64,000 nt of DNA from Hephaestia caeni (GTDB lineage: Bacteria > Pseudomonadota > Alphaproteobacteria > Sphingomonadales > Sphingomonadaceae): the NCBI RefSeq assembly GCF_003550065.1, contig NZ_QXDC01000002.1:1732260-1796259 (forward strand), written 5' to 3'. Under the pieces are notes generated by a model, which ran no database searches, was not told the origin of the DNA, and saw nothing but the letters and a program-made list of their open reading frames with translations. Positions 1 to 8,053 of this stretch are shown here, piece after piece. Both the position numbers and the translations under genes were made by a program. How positions within the stretch are numbered: the stretch's first letter is position 1; each line of letters opens with the position of its first letter.

Positions 1-1102
1 TATGCGGCTTGGTATCGAAGCTGAGCCGGCGGAACATCGCCTGGATCCGCTCGGCACCGAGTTCGTCGGCGATCCGCGCGGTGGCGATATTGGAGGAGTA
101 GATGAGCGTCTCCGGGATGTTGAGCCAGCGCCATTGTTCGTCGCCGGGATCATCGTGGATCGTATACCGGCCGACCTTGATCGGCTTGGTCGCATCGAAG
201 CGCTTCGACATCGACGTTTCGACCCCCATGTCGATCGCGGCGGCGATCGCGATCGGCTTGAAGGTCGATCCCAGCTCGTAGACACTCTGCGTTACATTGT
301 TCCGCAATTCATCTTCGGTCGCGTCGGCGATATTGTTGGGGTTGAAGTCCGGCAGCGACACCATCGCCAGCACTTCGCCCGTATTCACGTCGAGCACGAC
401 CCCACCGCCGGCAAGCGCCTGGAACTTGGTGACCGCCGTGCCCAGCTCGCTTTCCATCGCCGCCTGCACGCGGGTGTCGAGCGAGAGCGCCACCGGCTCG
501 CCGCGCATCGCCGGATCGAGCAGCCGCTGATCAAGCGCGCGCTCCATGCCGCGCGCGCCATGCCCGGAAAACTCGATGAAGCCCAGCGCGTGCGCCGCCA
601 TCGTCGATTGGGGATAAAGCCGCTCGGGCTCACGATCGAACACGATTCCCGGCTCGCCGAGCGCATTCACCTGTTCGACCAGATCGGGCAGCGCACGGCG
701 CTGGATATAGGTGAAATTCACATCGCGGTGGAGCAGGCGCGAGAAATAGGCCGTGTCATGCTCGGGGATCAGATCGGCGAGTTCGCGCGCAAGTTCGTCG
801 CGATCGCCGATGATCCGGTTGGGATGCACGCCGATCGACCAGGCATCGATCGTCCGCGCCAGCGGCTCGCCGTTGCGATCGACGATATCCGCGCGCAGCG
901 GCACGAGCGCCGCCGCGGCGTCGCGGCTCGTCGCCGGCTCGGTGAAGGCCGCGAGATAGATCAGCCGTGCAATGATCAGCACCGCGCCCGCCGCGAACAG
1001 CATCAGCAGCATCACCAACCGCTGATGCGACGTGACGACCAGCGCGTGACGCTGTCCGGTCAGCCGCCGTTGCGGCAGCGGCCGGGCGATGAGGATGCTC
1101 AA
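1..1102 (-). CDS. ftsI: FtsI / PBP3, septal peptidoglycan transpeptidase (3' end beyond window)
   Basis: Class B penicillin-binding protein that cross-links septal peptidoglycan in the periplasm. Reading the minus strand from a TTG at 1102 gives a short cytoplasmic tail, one membrane segment at about residues 30-50, a dimerisation region, then the transpeptidase domain. The acylation motif STFK lies near 257-268 and the SSN motif near 90-105; the KTG motif would be beyond the left edge. About 367 codons are present. The TTG overlaps the ftsL stop codon (TTGA) and has an AGG upstream; the next ATG lies inside the membrane segment, so TTG is preferred. Last visible gene of the mraZ-rsmH-ftsL-ftsI run. 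Confidence 0.93.
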   Translation of the reverse strand, partial: MSILIARPLPQRRLTGQRHALVVTSHQRLVMLLMLFAAGAVLIIARLIYLAAFTEPATSRDAAAALVPLRADIVDRNGEPLARTIDAWSIGVHPNRIIGDRDELARELADLIPEHDTAYFSRLLHRDVNFTYIQRRALPDLVEQVNALGEPGIVFDREPERLYPQSTMAAHALGFIEFSGHGARGMERALDQRLLDPAMRGEPVALSLDTRVQAAMESELGTAVTKFQALAGGGVVLDVNTGEVLAMVSLPDFNPNNIADATEDELRNNVTQSVYELGSTFKPIAIAAAIDMGVETSMSKRFDATKPIKVGRYTIHDDPGDEQWRWLNIPETLIYSSNIATARIADELGAERIQAMFRRLSFDTKPH

Positions 1103-1740
1103 CGCGCCCTGCGTTCTGCGCGTGCGCCCGCCATGATGTCGCCCAGGGTCGAATCGCTCAGCAGCTTGCGGTCGAGCATCGCCATCGCCTCGGCCTTGGC
1201 GCGCGCCGGCGCCGCCTTGGGCTTGGCGGCGTCCGCATGGGGAGCGGCGACCTTCGCGACGCGGGCCGGCGCCGCGTCTTCGGTCCTCGCGCGGGCCACC
1301 GCCTCGGGCGCGACGGCCACTGGGGCGTTCGCGGCCATCACGATCGGCGCCGGCCGCGCTTTAACCGGCGCAGGTGCGGTATTGCGCAGCGGCGCAGCAG
1401 TGGGGATCACGAGCTGCGCGGTCTGCACCTCGGCACCGCCGGGACCGTTGAAATCGAGCGACGCGAGTTGTGCCTCGCTCGACACGAACTGCGCCGATGT
1501 CGGTGCCGACAACGCCAGCACCTCGCCGTTCCAGCGCTCGAGCTGGGCAAGGTTCGAGCGCGCCGAGAATTCGGTCTGCAACGACCGGATGTCGCGCCGC
1601 GCCTGGGTGATCTCCCTGCTCATATCCTCAAGCTTGTTGCGCTCGGTCGCGACCTGCAACGAGATCAGATAGAAGCCGAGCGCGCCGATCACGCACGCCA
1701 GGAACCAGCCCATGCCCTTCAGCCGATGGGTTGCGGTCAT
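1099..1740 (-). CDS. ftsL: FtsL-like cell division protein
   Basis: Bitopic division protein, 213 aa, predicted to act with FtsB/FtsQ and to activate the FtsW-FtsI synthase. Residues about 11-30 form one membrane helix; residues about 32-75 are a charged, heptad-like coiled coil; the remainder is a long Ala/Pro-rich periplasmic tail, much longer than the roughly 100-120 aa of a typical FtsL. Identity rests mainly on position between rsmH and ftsI and on the helix-plus-coiled-coil layout, because FtsL sequences are poorly conserved. Its ATG overlaps the rsmH stop (ATGA) and its stop overlaps the ftsI start (TTGA), indicating translational coupling. Confidence 0.8.
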   Translation of the reverse strand: MTATHRLKGMGWFLACVIGALGFYLISLQVATERNKLEDMSREITQARRDIRSLQTEFSARSNLAQLERWNGEVLALSAPTSAQFVSSEAQLASLDFNGPGGAEVQTAQLVIPTAAPLRNTAPAPVKARPAPIVMAANAPVAVAPEAVARARTEDAAPARVAKVAAPHADAAKPKAAPARAKAEAMAMLDRKLLSDSTLGDIMAGARAERRAR

Positions 1741-2684
1741 GCTGCTTCTCCCGTCCAGGCGGCGTTCGCGGTCCGCCGCGCCACGCGCAATGTTGCCGAG
1801 CGCGCGCGTGGGTTGCGCTCGATTTCGCCGTCGCTCGCCCGCACTGCCCGCCCCACGCGCTCGAAACTCGGCGCGGGCGCCGCTTGCGTTTGCGGCAAGT
1901 GGCGCGAACCACCCGGCGCCGCGCCGCTGCGGATCCGCAGGAAGCGCTTCACCAGCCGATCCTCGAGGCTGTGGAAGGTAACGACCGCGAGCCGCCCGCC
2001 GGGCTTGAGCACGCGCTCCGCCGCCGCCAGCCCGTCGGCAAGTTCTTCAAGCTCGCGGTTGAGGTGGATGCGGATCGCCTGAAAGGTGCGCGTCGCCGGG
2101 TCTTTCTTGTCGTGCGGCTTGTGGCCGAGCGCCTTGCGCACCACCCCGGCAAGCGCCGCCGTGCGCGTGATCGGCCGCGCCGCGACGATCGCGCGCGCCA
2201 CCCGGCGCGACTGGCGCTCCTCGCCGTAGAGATAAAGCACGTCGGCAATCTCGGCCTCGTCGGCCGTGTTGACGAAATCGGCGGCGGTGGGGCCGTCCTG
2301 GCTCATCCGCATGTCGAGCGGCCCGTCCGCCTGGAACGAGAAGCCCCGATCGGCACGATCGAGCTGCATCGAGGAGACCCCGATATCCATCGTCACGCCG
2401 TCGACCGGCGCGAGGTCGCGGGCTTCGATCTCATGGTCGAGCGCGGAGAAAGGGGCTTCGACCAGGATCAGCCGGTCGCCGCTTTCCGCCACCAGCGCCC
2501 GCCCTTCGGCGATCGCATCGGGATCGCGATCGAACGCGATGACCGTCGCGCCCGCCGCCAGCATGGCGCGCGTATAGCCGCCCGCGCCGAAGGTCGCGTC
2601 GACATGGCGCTCACCGGGGGCGATGGCGAGCGCGTCGACAACCTCGTCGAGGAGAACGGGGATATGCGGGGCGAGCGCGGTCAC
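1737..2684 (-). CDS. rsmH: 16S rRNA (cytosine1402-N4)-methyltransferase RsmH (MraW)
   Basis: SAM-dependent methyltransferase for N4 of C1402 of 16S rRNA, about 315 aa, usual family length. The N-terminus reads [13 protein letters not shown], followed by the SAM-binding stretch [14 protein letters not shown], the [11 protein letters not shown] block, [17 protein letters not shown] and [15 protein letters not shown] near the C-terminus, all RsmH hallmarks. The GTG at 2684 overlaps the mraZ stop (GTGA); the frame is open further upstream but that part reads through mraZ in another frame, so the overlap start is chosen. Part of the division cluster transcribed leftwards. Confidence 0.95.
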   Translation of the reverse strand: MTALAPHIPVLLDEVVDALAIAPGERHVDATFGAGGYTRAMLAAGATVIAFDRDPDAIAEGRALVAESGDRLILVEAPFSALDHEIEARDLAPVDGVTMDIGVSSMQLDRADRGFSFQADGPLDMRMSQDGPTAADFVNTADEAEIADVLYLYGEERQSRRVARAIVAARPITRTAALAGVVRKALGHKPHDKKDPATRTFQAIRIHLNRELEELADGLAAAERVLKPGGRLAVVTFHSLEDRLVKRFLRIRSGAAPGGSRHLPQTQAAPAPSFERVGRAVRASDGEIERNPRARSATLRVARRTANAAWTGEAA

Positions 2685-3208
2685 AGCGCGATCCCCTTTT
2701 CGGCCATGAAGAAGCGCGCCGCGCGCTTCTGCACGTCGGTCGCGGTGGGGCATTCGATCAGCGTCTTGGGGTTCCAGATCTCGAAGAAATCCATCACCCC
2801 CCAAAAAAAGGCGAAATTGACGATGCCGGCTTCGAAACGGGGAAAAGGGGGCAGGATGAAGCGGCCGCTGCCGTCGAAGGGCACCGCCTCCGCCGCGCCC
2901 GAGCCGCGCCGCTTGATGTTGTAATCGACCTCGCCGTCGGCGTCGGTATGCGCCAGTTCCCGCGCCGTAAGCCGTTCCTTGAGTTCGGTCACATACGAAA
3001 GATCGTAGCCGATCAGGCAGGTTTCCTTGGGATGCGTCGAGATGATGACGCGGCGAACGTCCTTGCCGTTAGCGTCTGCGGGGGTGTTGACCTCGATCGT
3101 GGCGCGCAGGGCAGCAGGGATGGCGACGCGCCCCTTGTCGTCCACCTGCGCCAACCCGTAGCCCTGATAATTTCCCCGATCCAACACGCCCACCTCAACC
3201 AGCGACAC
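2681..3208 (-). CDS. mraZ: MraZ, DNA-binding regulator of the division/cell wall cluster
   Basis: AbrB-like swapped-hairpin DNA-binding protein, about 175 aa. Two repeats are visible: an N-terminal one containing [14 protein letters not shown] and a C-terminal one containing [18 protein letters not shown]. First gene of the leftward cluster. The GTG at 3208 has GGAAGG about 8 bases upstream; a GTG/TTG a few codons later with GAGG upstream is an alternative. In Escherichia coli MraZ represses its own cluster by binding short G-rich direct repeats; the 10-bp-spaced GGGG blocks about 60 bp upstream fit such a site. Confidence 0.93.
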   Translation of the reverse strand: MSLVEVGVLDRGNYQGYGLAQVDDKGRVAIPAALRATIEVNTPADANGKDVRRVIISTHPKETCLIGYDLSYVTELKERLTARELAHTDADGEVDYNIKRRGSGAAEAVPFDGSGRFILPPFPRFEAGIVNFAFFWGVMDFFEIWNPKTLIECPTATDVQKRAARFFMAEKGIAL

Positions 3209-3268
3209 GCGACCCGCCTTCCGAAAATCGGCCGTCGCCGCGCGCCCTCTGTTGGAAAATGCATATCA

Positions 3269-3302
3269 GGGGTCAATCGGGGTGCCAAGGGGATTATTGG
3301 GG
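3269..3302. promoter_or_regulatory. Candidate MraZ box: four GGGG blocks at 10-bp spacing
   Basis: On the plus strand GGGG occurs at 3269, 3279, 3289 and 3299, each followed by T or A, so GGGGN units alternate with 5-bp spacers exactly one helical turn apart. The array lies about 60 bp before the mraZ start. Known MraZ sites are TGGGN-type direct repeats separated by 5 bp. Here the G-rich strand is opposite to the mraZ coding strand. Confidence 0.65.
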
Positions 3303-3424
3303 ATTTTACGGTTCAAGCGCGGTCGATGGAGGTGTTTGATCATAGATTCACGAATTGTTCTCGAGGGCACGATCAGCGCTCGCCGCCGCGTCACGCGGCG
3401 CGCGTGTTCAATCTGAGGAGGAAG

Positions 3425-3751
3425 TCAGCGCGGCGCGGCGGAGCGGTCGCGTACAGGCGCGATCGTGTTGCTCGGAACCGTGGTGGTGCTGGGAGCGACA
3501 CCCAGTTCGGCGAGCGGTTCGCTCGGGGCGGTGGCCGCCGCCTGGGCATCGTTGGTCAACGACAGATTGGCGACGAGATCGGATTGCACCGTGTCCGCAA
3601 GGTCGGCAGGCGTATCGCTGCTCGCCGAACTGAAGATGACGCTTGCCACGCCGATGAGCAGCAACACGAGCGCGAGCCCGGTCATCGCAACCTTGACGCG
3701 CTGCACGGTCTGGCCTGAATCGTCGGTCGTCTTCATGCCGGGACGAGGCAT
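3425..3751 (-). CDS. Small single-pass membrane protein, unknown function
   Basis: 108 aa with a polar N-terminus (residues 1-20), one strong membrane helix at about 21-42 (VAMTGLALVLLLIGVASVIF) and a Ser/Thr/Ala/Pro-rich tail presumably in the periplasm. I recognise no domain. It lies 217 bp upstream of mraZ on the same strand, separated from it by the candidate MraZ boxes, so it is probably a separate unit. ATG codons at 3751 and 3736 are both possible starts. Helix position and lack of stops support a real gene, but no family was identified. Confidence 0.55.
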   Translation of the reverse strand: MPRPGMKTTDDSGQTVQRVKVAMTGLALVLLLIGVASVIFSSASSDTPADLADTVQSDLVANLSLTNDAQAAATAPSEPLAELGVAPSTTTVPSNTIAPVRDRSAAPR

Positions 3752-3803
3752 AGCCCCGCCCGGCTCGGTTGTCGATGCGCGGATATTATGCCCTTATGTG
3801 GAA

Positions 3804-3904
3804 GCGGCACCGGCCCGCTCCCCCACCCGGCCACCCAATGCGATTATCCTATGAGTGGTGGGGTGGAGGAGCGGGCCGGTGCCGCCATGCGCCGAAAGGC
3901 GCAT
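3804..3904. repeat. Family A palindromic intergenic element, copy 1
   Basis: Inverted repeat with left arm 3804-3837 and right arm 3852-3885 (about four mismatches over 34 bp) around a 14-nt AT-richer centre, ATGCGATTATCCTA. Immediately right of it is a small hairpin module, ATGCGCC-gaaa-GGCGCAT type (3887-3904). Related copies lie at 11192, 54771 and 57099, with fragments at 29360 and 62964. It sits between the small membrane protein and cysK. Confidence 0.85.
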
Positions 3905-3916
3905 CAAACGGCACTC

Positions 3917-4909
3917 TCAGCGCGCCGCCAGCCATGCGGGGACGGGAAGCCCCTTCGCCTCCAGCCACTCACGATTGTAGAGCGTCGAGAGATAGCGGAA
4001 CCCGGTGTCGCACAGGATCGTCGCGATCCGCTTGCCCGGCCCCAGCGCCTTGGCGAGCCGGATCGCGCCGGCGACGTTGATCCCCGACGACAACCCCAGG
4101 CATAGCCCTTCCTCAGCGAGCAGGCGGCGGACCCAGGTGAGCCCCTCCTCATCCGAAATCCGGAACTGCGTGTCGATCGGCGCGCCTTCGAGGTTGGCGG
4201 TGATCCGCCCCTGTCCGATGCCTTCCGCAACCGAATTGCCTTCCGACTTCAATTCGCCGCAGGCATAATATTCGTAGAGCGCGGCGCCATAGGGGTCGCT
4301 GAGCGCGATGGTGACGCTCTCGTCCTTCGCCTTCAGCCCCAGCCCCACGCCTGCCAGCGTGCCGCCGGTGCCCACCGCGCAAGTGAAGCCGTCGATCTTG
4401 CCTTCCATCTGCGTCCAGATTTCCTCGGCGGTGCCGTGGATATGGGCGCGGCGGTTGGCGATGTTGTCGAACTGGTTGGCCCAGATCGCATTGTGCGTTT
4501 CCTCGGCGATCCGGCGCGAGGTGTGCACGAAATGGCCGGGGTTCGAATAGGGCGCGGCGGGCACGAGCACGAGTTCGGCGCCGAGCGCCCTCAGCGTGTC
4601 CATCTTCTCGCGGCTTTGCGTCTCGGGCATGACGATGATCGTCTTGTACCCCTTGGCGTTGGCGACCAGCGCGAGCCCGATCCCGGTATTGCCCGCAGTG
4701 CCCTCGACGATCGTGCCGCCGGGCGCGAGTTGCCCCTTCGCCTCGGCGTCCTCGACGATGAACAGCGCGGCGCGATCCTTCACCGATGCGCCGGGGTTCA
4801 CGAATTCGCATTTGCCGTAGATGTCGCACCCGCTTTCCTCGCTCGGCCCCTTGAGCCGGACCAGGGGAGTATTGCCGATGAGGGCGAGCGTGTCGGAAGT
4901 CGTCTGCAT
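3917..4909 (-). CDS. cysK: Cysteine synthase A (O-acetylserine sulfhydrylase)
   Basis: PLP enzyme forming cysteine from O-acetylserine and sulfide, 330 aa, cytosolic. The PLP lysine is K44 in NPGASVKDRA; the substrate loop reads GTAGNTGIG (TAGNTG in place of the more common TSGNTG), the phosphate loop is GTGGT, and SSGIN closes the active site near the C-terminus. The frame is open 37 codons further upstream, but the ATG at 4909 (MQTTSDTLALIGNTPLV) matches the family N-terminus. Monocistronic by context. The TAGNTG variant leaves open a related PLP beta-lyase activity. Confidence 0.92.
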   Translation of the reverse strand: MQTTSDTLALIGNTPLVRLKGPSEESGCDIYGKCEFVNPGASVKDRAALFIVEDAEAKGQLAPGGTIVEGTAGNTGIGLALVANAKGYKTIIVMPETQSREKMDTLRALGAELVLVPAAPYSNPGHFVHTSRRIAEETHNAIWANQFDNIANRRAHIHGTAEEIWTQMEGKIDGFTCAVGTGGTLAGVGLGLKAKDESVTIALSDPYGAALYEYYACGELKSEGNSVAEGIGQGRITANLEGAPIDTQFRISDEEGLTWVRRLLAEEGLCLGLSSGINVAGAIRLAKALGPGKRIATILCDTGFRYLSTLYNREWLEAKGLPVPAWLAAR

Positions 4910-5055
4910 GGCGCTCAGATACGCTCGTCCCCCGCCCGACGACAACCAATCATCGCTTGGCCCTTCGCAAGCTGGACACGCTGTGCTCGACCACAAGCGC
5001 CCCGCGTCGGTAGAAGGCACGGCACGATCGGCACCGCCGCAACGGAGACGCGCGC

Positions 5056-5220
5056 TTGATCCATCTATCGGTCGCCATCGCGCGGTTCATCGAAACCCTG
5101 CTCTGGGCGCTGCTTCGCGCGAGTCTCTCGCTCGCGGGTCTGGCGCTGCTCGGCATCGCCCTGTTGGGTCTCGGTTACATGCTCGTCCGGTATGCACTGA
5201 AGCGGTCTCGCGGGAAGTGA
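5056..5220 (+). CDS. Possible 54-aa single-helix membrane protein (TTG start)
   Basis: Short frame starting at TTG 5056 with GGAG 8 bases upstream. The peptide has a hydrophobic core (LAGLALLGIALLGLGYMLV) at about residues 27-45 and a basic end KRSRGK. An in-frame TAG at 5011 and no ATG leave TTG as the only plausible start. No family recognised. It lies between divergent cysK and the downstream lipoprotein gene. The membrane-protein composition and ribosome site are the only evidence; a chance frame in GC-rich DNA cannot be excluded. Confidence 0.35.
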   Translation: MIHLSVAIARFIETLLWALLRASLSLAGLALLGIALLGLGYMLVRYALKRSRGK

Positions 5221-5326
5221 AGTTCGAGGCAAACGGCATGCAAACCATCCCAGCGTCCGTTTTCCCGGCGCAACGTCGCTAATACCCTTGACGAACCGGG
5301 TTTCATAAGCGAAGCACCGCGCCGCT

Positions 5327-5707
5327 ATGAACACCCTATCCTTTACCGCCGCGGCGGCCGCGATCCTCGTGCTCGCGGGCTGTCAGCAAAAAGCCGAAAC
5401 TGTCACCACCACCGCTCCCGATCCGATGGCGGCCGAACTCGCCAACGCCGCGCCGGTGGAACTGCCGCCGTCGATGAAGGCGTCGGTCGCGTTTCGCTGC
5501 AAGGACAACAGCCTTGCCTTTGTCGACTTCTTCTCGGGCGACAAGCTGGCCAATCTGCGGACCAAGAAGGATAGCGAGATCATCCGCCTGACCGCGGAGA
5601 ATGCGGGCGATCCGCTGACGGGCGATGGCGGCTACAAGCTGACCGGCGATCAGAATGCGATCACGCTCACCACACCCGCAGGCGGCACCCAGACCTGCAA
5701 GCACTGA
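5327..5707 (+). CDS. Lipoprotein with MliC-like C-terminal domain
   Basis: 126 aa. Residues 1-19 are a lipoprotein signal ending in the lipobox LAGC (lipidated Cys19), so it is membrane-anchored facing the periplasm. After a Thr/Pro/Ala-rich linker, residues about 55-125 contain VAFRCKDNSLAFVDFF, a GGYKLTG loop and a terminal TCKH, giving two cysteines that could pair. This resembles the small beta-barrel of membrane-bound C-type lysozyme inhibitors (MliC), but the match is by pattern only. Monocistronic, followed directly by a strong terminator. Confidence 0.7.
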   Translation: MNTLSFTAAAAAILVLAGCQQKAETVTTTAPDPMAAELANAAPVELPPSMKASVAFRCKDNSLAFVDFFSGDKLANLRTKKDSEIIRLTAENAGDPLTGDGGYKLTGDQNAITLTTPAGGTQTCKH

Positions 5708-5730
5708 GACGCTCCAACTCGATCGAGCGC

Positions 5731-5761
5731 AAAAGGGGCCGGCATCGCTGGCCCCTTTTTG
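5731..5761 (+). terminator. Rho-independent terminator after the MliC-like lipoprotein gene
   Basis: Perfect stem AAAAGGGGCC / GGCCCCTTTT around a 9-nt loop, ending in a run of T. The complementary A-run upstream means it could also stop transcripts on the opposite strand. Confidence 0.85.
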
Positions 5762-5836
5762 CATCAGCGACTACCCTGCCGGGGCCGGCCGTGGCACATT
5801 CGCGCCACCGATGACCGCCTTCGCGACTCCCTGATC

Positions 5837-6607
5837 ATGGCAACGCTCGATCCGCACCTGGTCCTCGGCGCCTATGCGACCGGCGTGTTCCCGATGGCCG
5901 ACAGCCGCGATGCCGGCAGCGTCTTCTGGGTCGAGCCGCGCCGGCGGGCGATCCTGCCGCTCGAACGGTTCCGCGTGTCCCGGTCGTTGCGCAAGACGAT
6001 CGCGGCGGATCGGTTCCGCGTCACCGCCGACGCCGCCTTCGCCGATATCCTGGCGCTATGTGCCGAATCGGTCCCGAACCGCCCCGATACGTGGATCAAC
6101 CCCGCGATCGAGCGCGTGTTCATCGAACTGCATCACAGGGGCTTCGCGCATTCGATCGAATGCTGGTCGGGCGACCGGCTCGTCGGCGGGCTCTACGGCC
6201 TCGCGCTCGGCCGCGCCTTTTTCGGTGAGAGCATGGTGAGCCGGGAGACCAACGCCTCGAAGGTCGCGCTCGCCTGGCTGGTCGCGCGTCTCCGTTGCGG
6301 CGGGTTCACGCTGCTCGATTGCCAGTTCCAGACCGATCATCTCGCATCGCTGGGCACGATCGAAATCCCGCGCGACGATTATCTCGCGCGATTGGCCTCG
6401 GCGCTGGGCGAGGTCGAGGGGTCGGGGGTTGCGGACGGTGTTGGTGTCGGCGCGGGCGTGGGCGCGGCGGTATCGCCTGTGGCCTCATCGTCCGCATCGG
6501 CCGATTTCTTCGCGCTCGACGCCGCCGTCCCCAGCGATCCGACCGCCACCGTCTCGGGGCCGGTATCGGGCCGCGACATCTTGCAGCTCTTGGTCCACAC
6601 GTCATAG
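5837..6607 (+). CDS. aat: Leucyl/phenylalanyl-tRNA--protein transferase
   Basis: Transfers Leu or Phe from aminoacyl-tRNA to proteins with N-terminal Arg or Lys, marking them for ClpAP (N-degron pathway). Family features: GVFPMAD near residue 15, FWVEPRRRAILPLE, NPAIERVFIELH, HSIECW, GRAFFGESMVSR and LLDCQFQTDHLASLG. The recognisable domain ends near residue 195; the last ~60 residues are low-complexity and correspond to the antisense of the 3' end of the convergent DUF2155 gene, with which it overlaps by 229 bp. ATG 5837 starts directly before the family N-terminus; the upstream in-frame extension is unlikely. Total 256 aa. Confidence 0.92.
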   Translation: MATLDPHLVLGAYATGVFPMADSRDAGSVFWVEPRRRAILPLERFRVSRSLRKTIAADRFRVTADAAFADILALCAESVPNRPDTWINPAIERVFIELHHRGFAHSIECWSGDRLVGGLYGLALGRAFFGESMVSRETNASKVALAWLVARLRCGGFTLLDCQFQTDHLASLGTIEIPRDDYLARLASALGEVEGSGVADGVGVGAGVGAAVSPVASSSASADFFALDAAVPSDPTATVSGPVSGRDILQLLVHTS

Positions 6608-7089
6608 ATCGGGTGCTGGACGACGTTGAGCCCCGGCCGTTCCTTGAACAGCCAGCCCGAGAAGACGCGCCGCCAGCTCTGATCGAGCTGCCGCACGTCG
6701 AGCTGGACGAACGCACCGGTATAATGCGCCTGCTCCCACGGCGCGGTTTCCTCGCACGCGCGCAGCCGCACGATCACGTCGCCCACCCGCACCGCCTGGC
6801 CCGGTTTGAGCGTGATGTCGCGGCTTTCGCCGTTGCGCTTGTTGAGCAGCCCCAGCACCGCGACTCGCTGCGCCATCGGGGTTGCGCCGGCTTCGCTGAC
6901 CGCGGTGCGCGGGGTATCGATCGTGACGATATCGGATGCCGCCTCGGTGCCCTGCTCGACCGCGGAGGTCGGCGTGGCCGATGGCGACGGCGTCGCGCCG
7001 GGCGAGCGCATCGCCTCGATCCCCTGCCACGCCCCCACGCCGAGCGCGATTGCGAGCGCCGCCCCGCCGAGGAGCCGCAGCCGCGACAT
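6379..7089 (-). CDS. DUF2155 domain-containing exported protein
   Basis: 236 aa with an N-terminal signal or anchor (residues 4-22), a Thr/Pro/Ser spacer, the DUF2155 domain at about residues 75-175 (VLGLLNKRNGESRDITLKPG, LDVRQLDQSWRRVFSGWLF, HPIYDVWTKSC), and a low-complexity Pro/Thr/Ser tail. DUF2155 proteins are periplasmic and of unknown role, commonly next to the NDUFA12 gene in alphaproteobacteria, as here: the ATG at 7089 overlaps the NDUFA12 stop (TAATG). The 3' end overlaps aat in convergent orientation. Upstream in-frame sequence is antisense or other-frame reading of NDUFA12 and is excluded. Confidence 0.9.
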   Translation of the reverse strand: MSRLRLLGGAALAIALGVGAWQGIEAMRSPGATPSPSATPTSAVEQGTEAASDIVTIDTPRTAVSEAGATPMAQRVAVLGLLNKRNGESRDITLKPGQAVRVGDVIVRLRACEETAPWEQAHYTGAFVQLDVRQLDQSWRRVFSGWLFKERPGLNVVQHPIYDVWTKSCKMSRPDTGPETVAVGSLGTAASSAKKSADADDEATGDTAAPTPAPTPTPSATPDPSTSPSAEANRAR

Positions 7090-7478
7090 TATTCGGGAAC
7101 CCAGGCTTCGTAGTCGCCGGTGGCCGCGGCACGGCGCCCGCCCTTTTCGAGCGCGCCGGGCGGCCGGTAGGCGAGCGCGGTGCCGGTCATGTTGGGGGTG
7201 GCGGGCTTTTCCCACCGCCGCACCTGGGGAAGCGCGCGATCGGGCACGTCGTCGATCTGGTGGTGCAGCCACGAAAACCACTCGGGCGGCACCCGGCTGG
7301 CATCGTTCGCGCCCTTGTAGATCACCCAGCGGCGCGGCAGACCGTTCACGTCCTTGCCGCCTTCGTAATAGACGTTGCCCAGCGCGTCCTCGCCGGTCTT
7401 GCGCTTCCCGCGCAAGCCCATCCAGGTGCCGAAGGTGGAGCCTTCCCACCAGGTAAAGGTCGATTTGAGCAGTCCCAT
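7089..7478 (-). CDS. NADH:ubiquinone oxidoreductase subunit NDUFA12 family (complex I accessory)
   Basis: 129 aa, homologue of the mitochondrial complex I 17.2-kDa subunit, found in alphaproteobacteria as a peripheral complex I subunit. Characteristic stretches: FTWWEGSTFGTWMGL, DALGNVYYEGG, RRWVIYKG, DASRVPPEWFSWLHH and ending near YEAWVPE. The ATG at 7478 (MGLLKSTFTWW) matches the family; an upstream in-frame ATG at 7517 adds 13 residues without similarity. Translationally coupled to DUF2155 downstream. Confidence 0.93.
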   Translation of the reverse strand: MGLLKSTFTWWEGSTFGTWMGLRGKRKTGEDALGNVYYEGGKDVNGLPRRWVIYKGANDASRVPPEWFSWLHHQIDDVPDRALPQVRRWEKPATPNMTGTALAYRPPGALEKGGRRAAATGDYEAWVPE

Positions 7479-7544
7479 GATCGAGCGCTTACCGCGTGGC
7501 GCGAGCCCGGGCAACACTCGTTCGGCAGACCGTTCGCACCCGGC

Positions 7545-8048
7545 TCAGCCGTTCGCGCCCGGCCAGGTCACGGCGTCGTCCTCACCGATCCCGAGTTCGG
7601 CGGCGCGCCCGCCGCGAAGTTCGAGCACCGCCCCCACCGGCTCGCCCGACAGGATGGGGTCGGTCGAATAAGGCGTCGTGTTCTCGGCGATCCGCGCGAT
7701 CGTATGGTCGGGGCGGATATAGATGATATCGAGCGGGCTCGGCGTGTTCTTCATCCAGAAGCTCGCGGCGCGGGGCGGACCGCCATCGGCGGGATAGGGC
7801 CAGAACAGCATACCGCCATCCTTGGGGATGTCGGTGCGGAACATCAGCCCCCGCTCCTGCTCGGCCGGCGTCTTCGCGACCTCGACCGCGAAGCGATGGG
7901 CGCCGGTCGTCGCACTGGTGATCGTGACGGGCACCGTCTTGGCGGCCACGATGTCGTTGGCGGCGGCGCCGGTCGCATTGCCGCCGGTGCAGGCGGCGGG
8001 GACGGCCATTGCCGCCGCGACGAGCGCCACGATGATACGCGAAGTCAT
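7545..8048 (-). CDS. DUF192 family exported protein
   Basis: 167 aa. N-terminal signal ending near AACTGG, compatible with a lipobox (VPAAC). The DUF192 domain spans residues about 45-160: FAVEVAKTPAEQERGLMFR, GMLFWPYP, ASFWMKNTPSPLDIIYI, LSGEPVGAVLEL. DUF192 proteins are small beta-barrels of unknown function, usually in the periplasm. It lies between the NDUFA12 gene and the cold-shock gene on the same strand, 5 bp from the cold-shock stop codon, so it is probably cotranscribed with it. Confidence 0.9.
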   Translation of the reverse strand: MTSRIIVALVAAAMAVPAACTGGNATGAAANDIVAAKTVPVTITSATTGAHRFAVEVAKTPAEQERGLMFRTDIPKDGGMLFWPYPADGGPPRAASFWMKNTPSPLDIIYIRPDHTIARIAENTTPYSTDPILSGEPVGAVLELRGGRAAELGIGEDDAVTWPGANG

Positions 8049-8053
8049 GCTGC

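Noticed and set aside
2..1672. Long plus-strand open frame opposite ftsI and ftsL
   Set aside because: It is antisense to clear ftsI motifs (STFK, SSN), has Arg/His-rich composition typical of GC-rich shadows and no recognisable domain.
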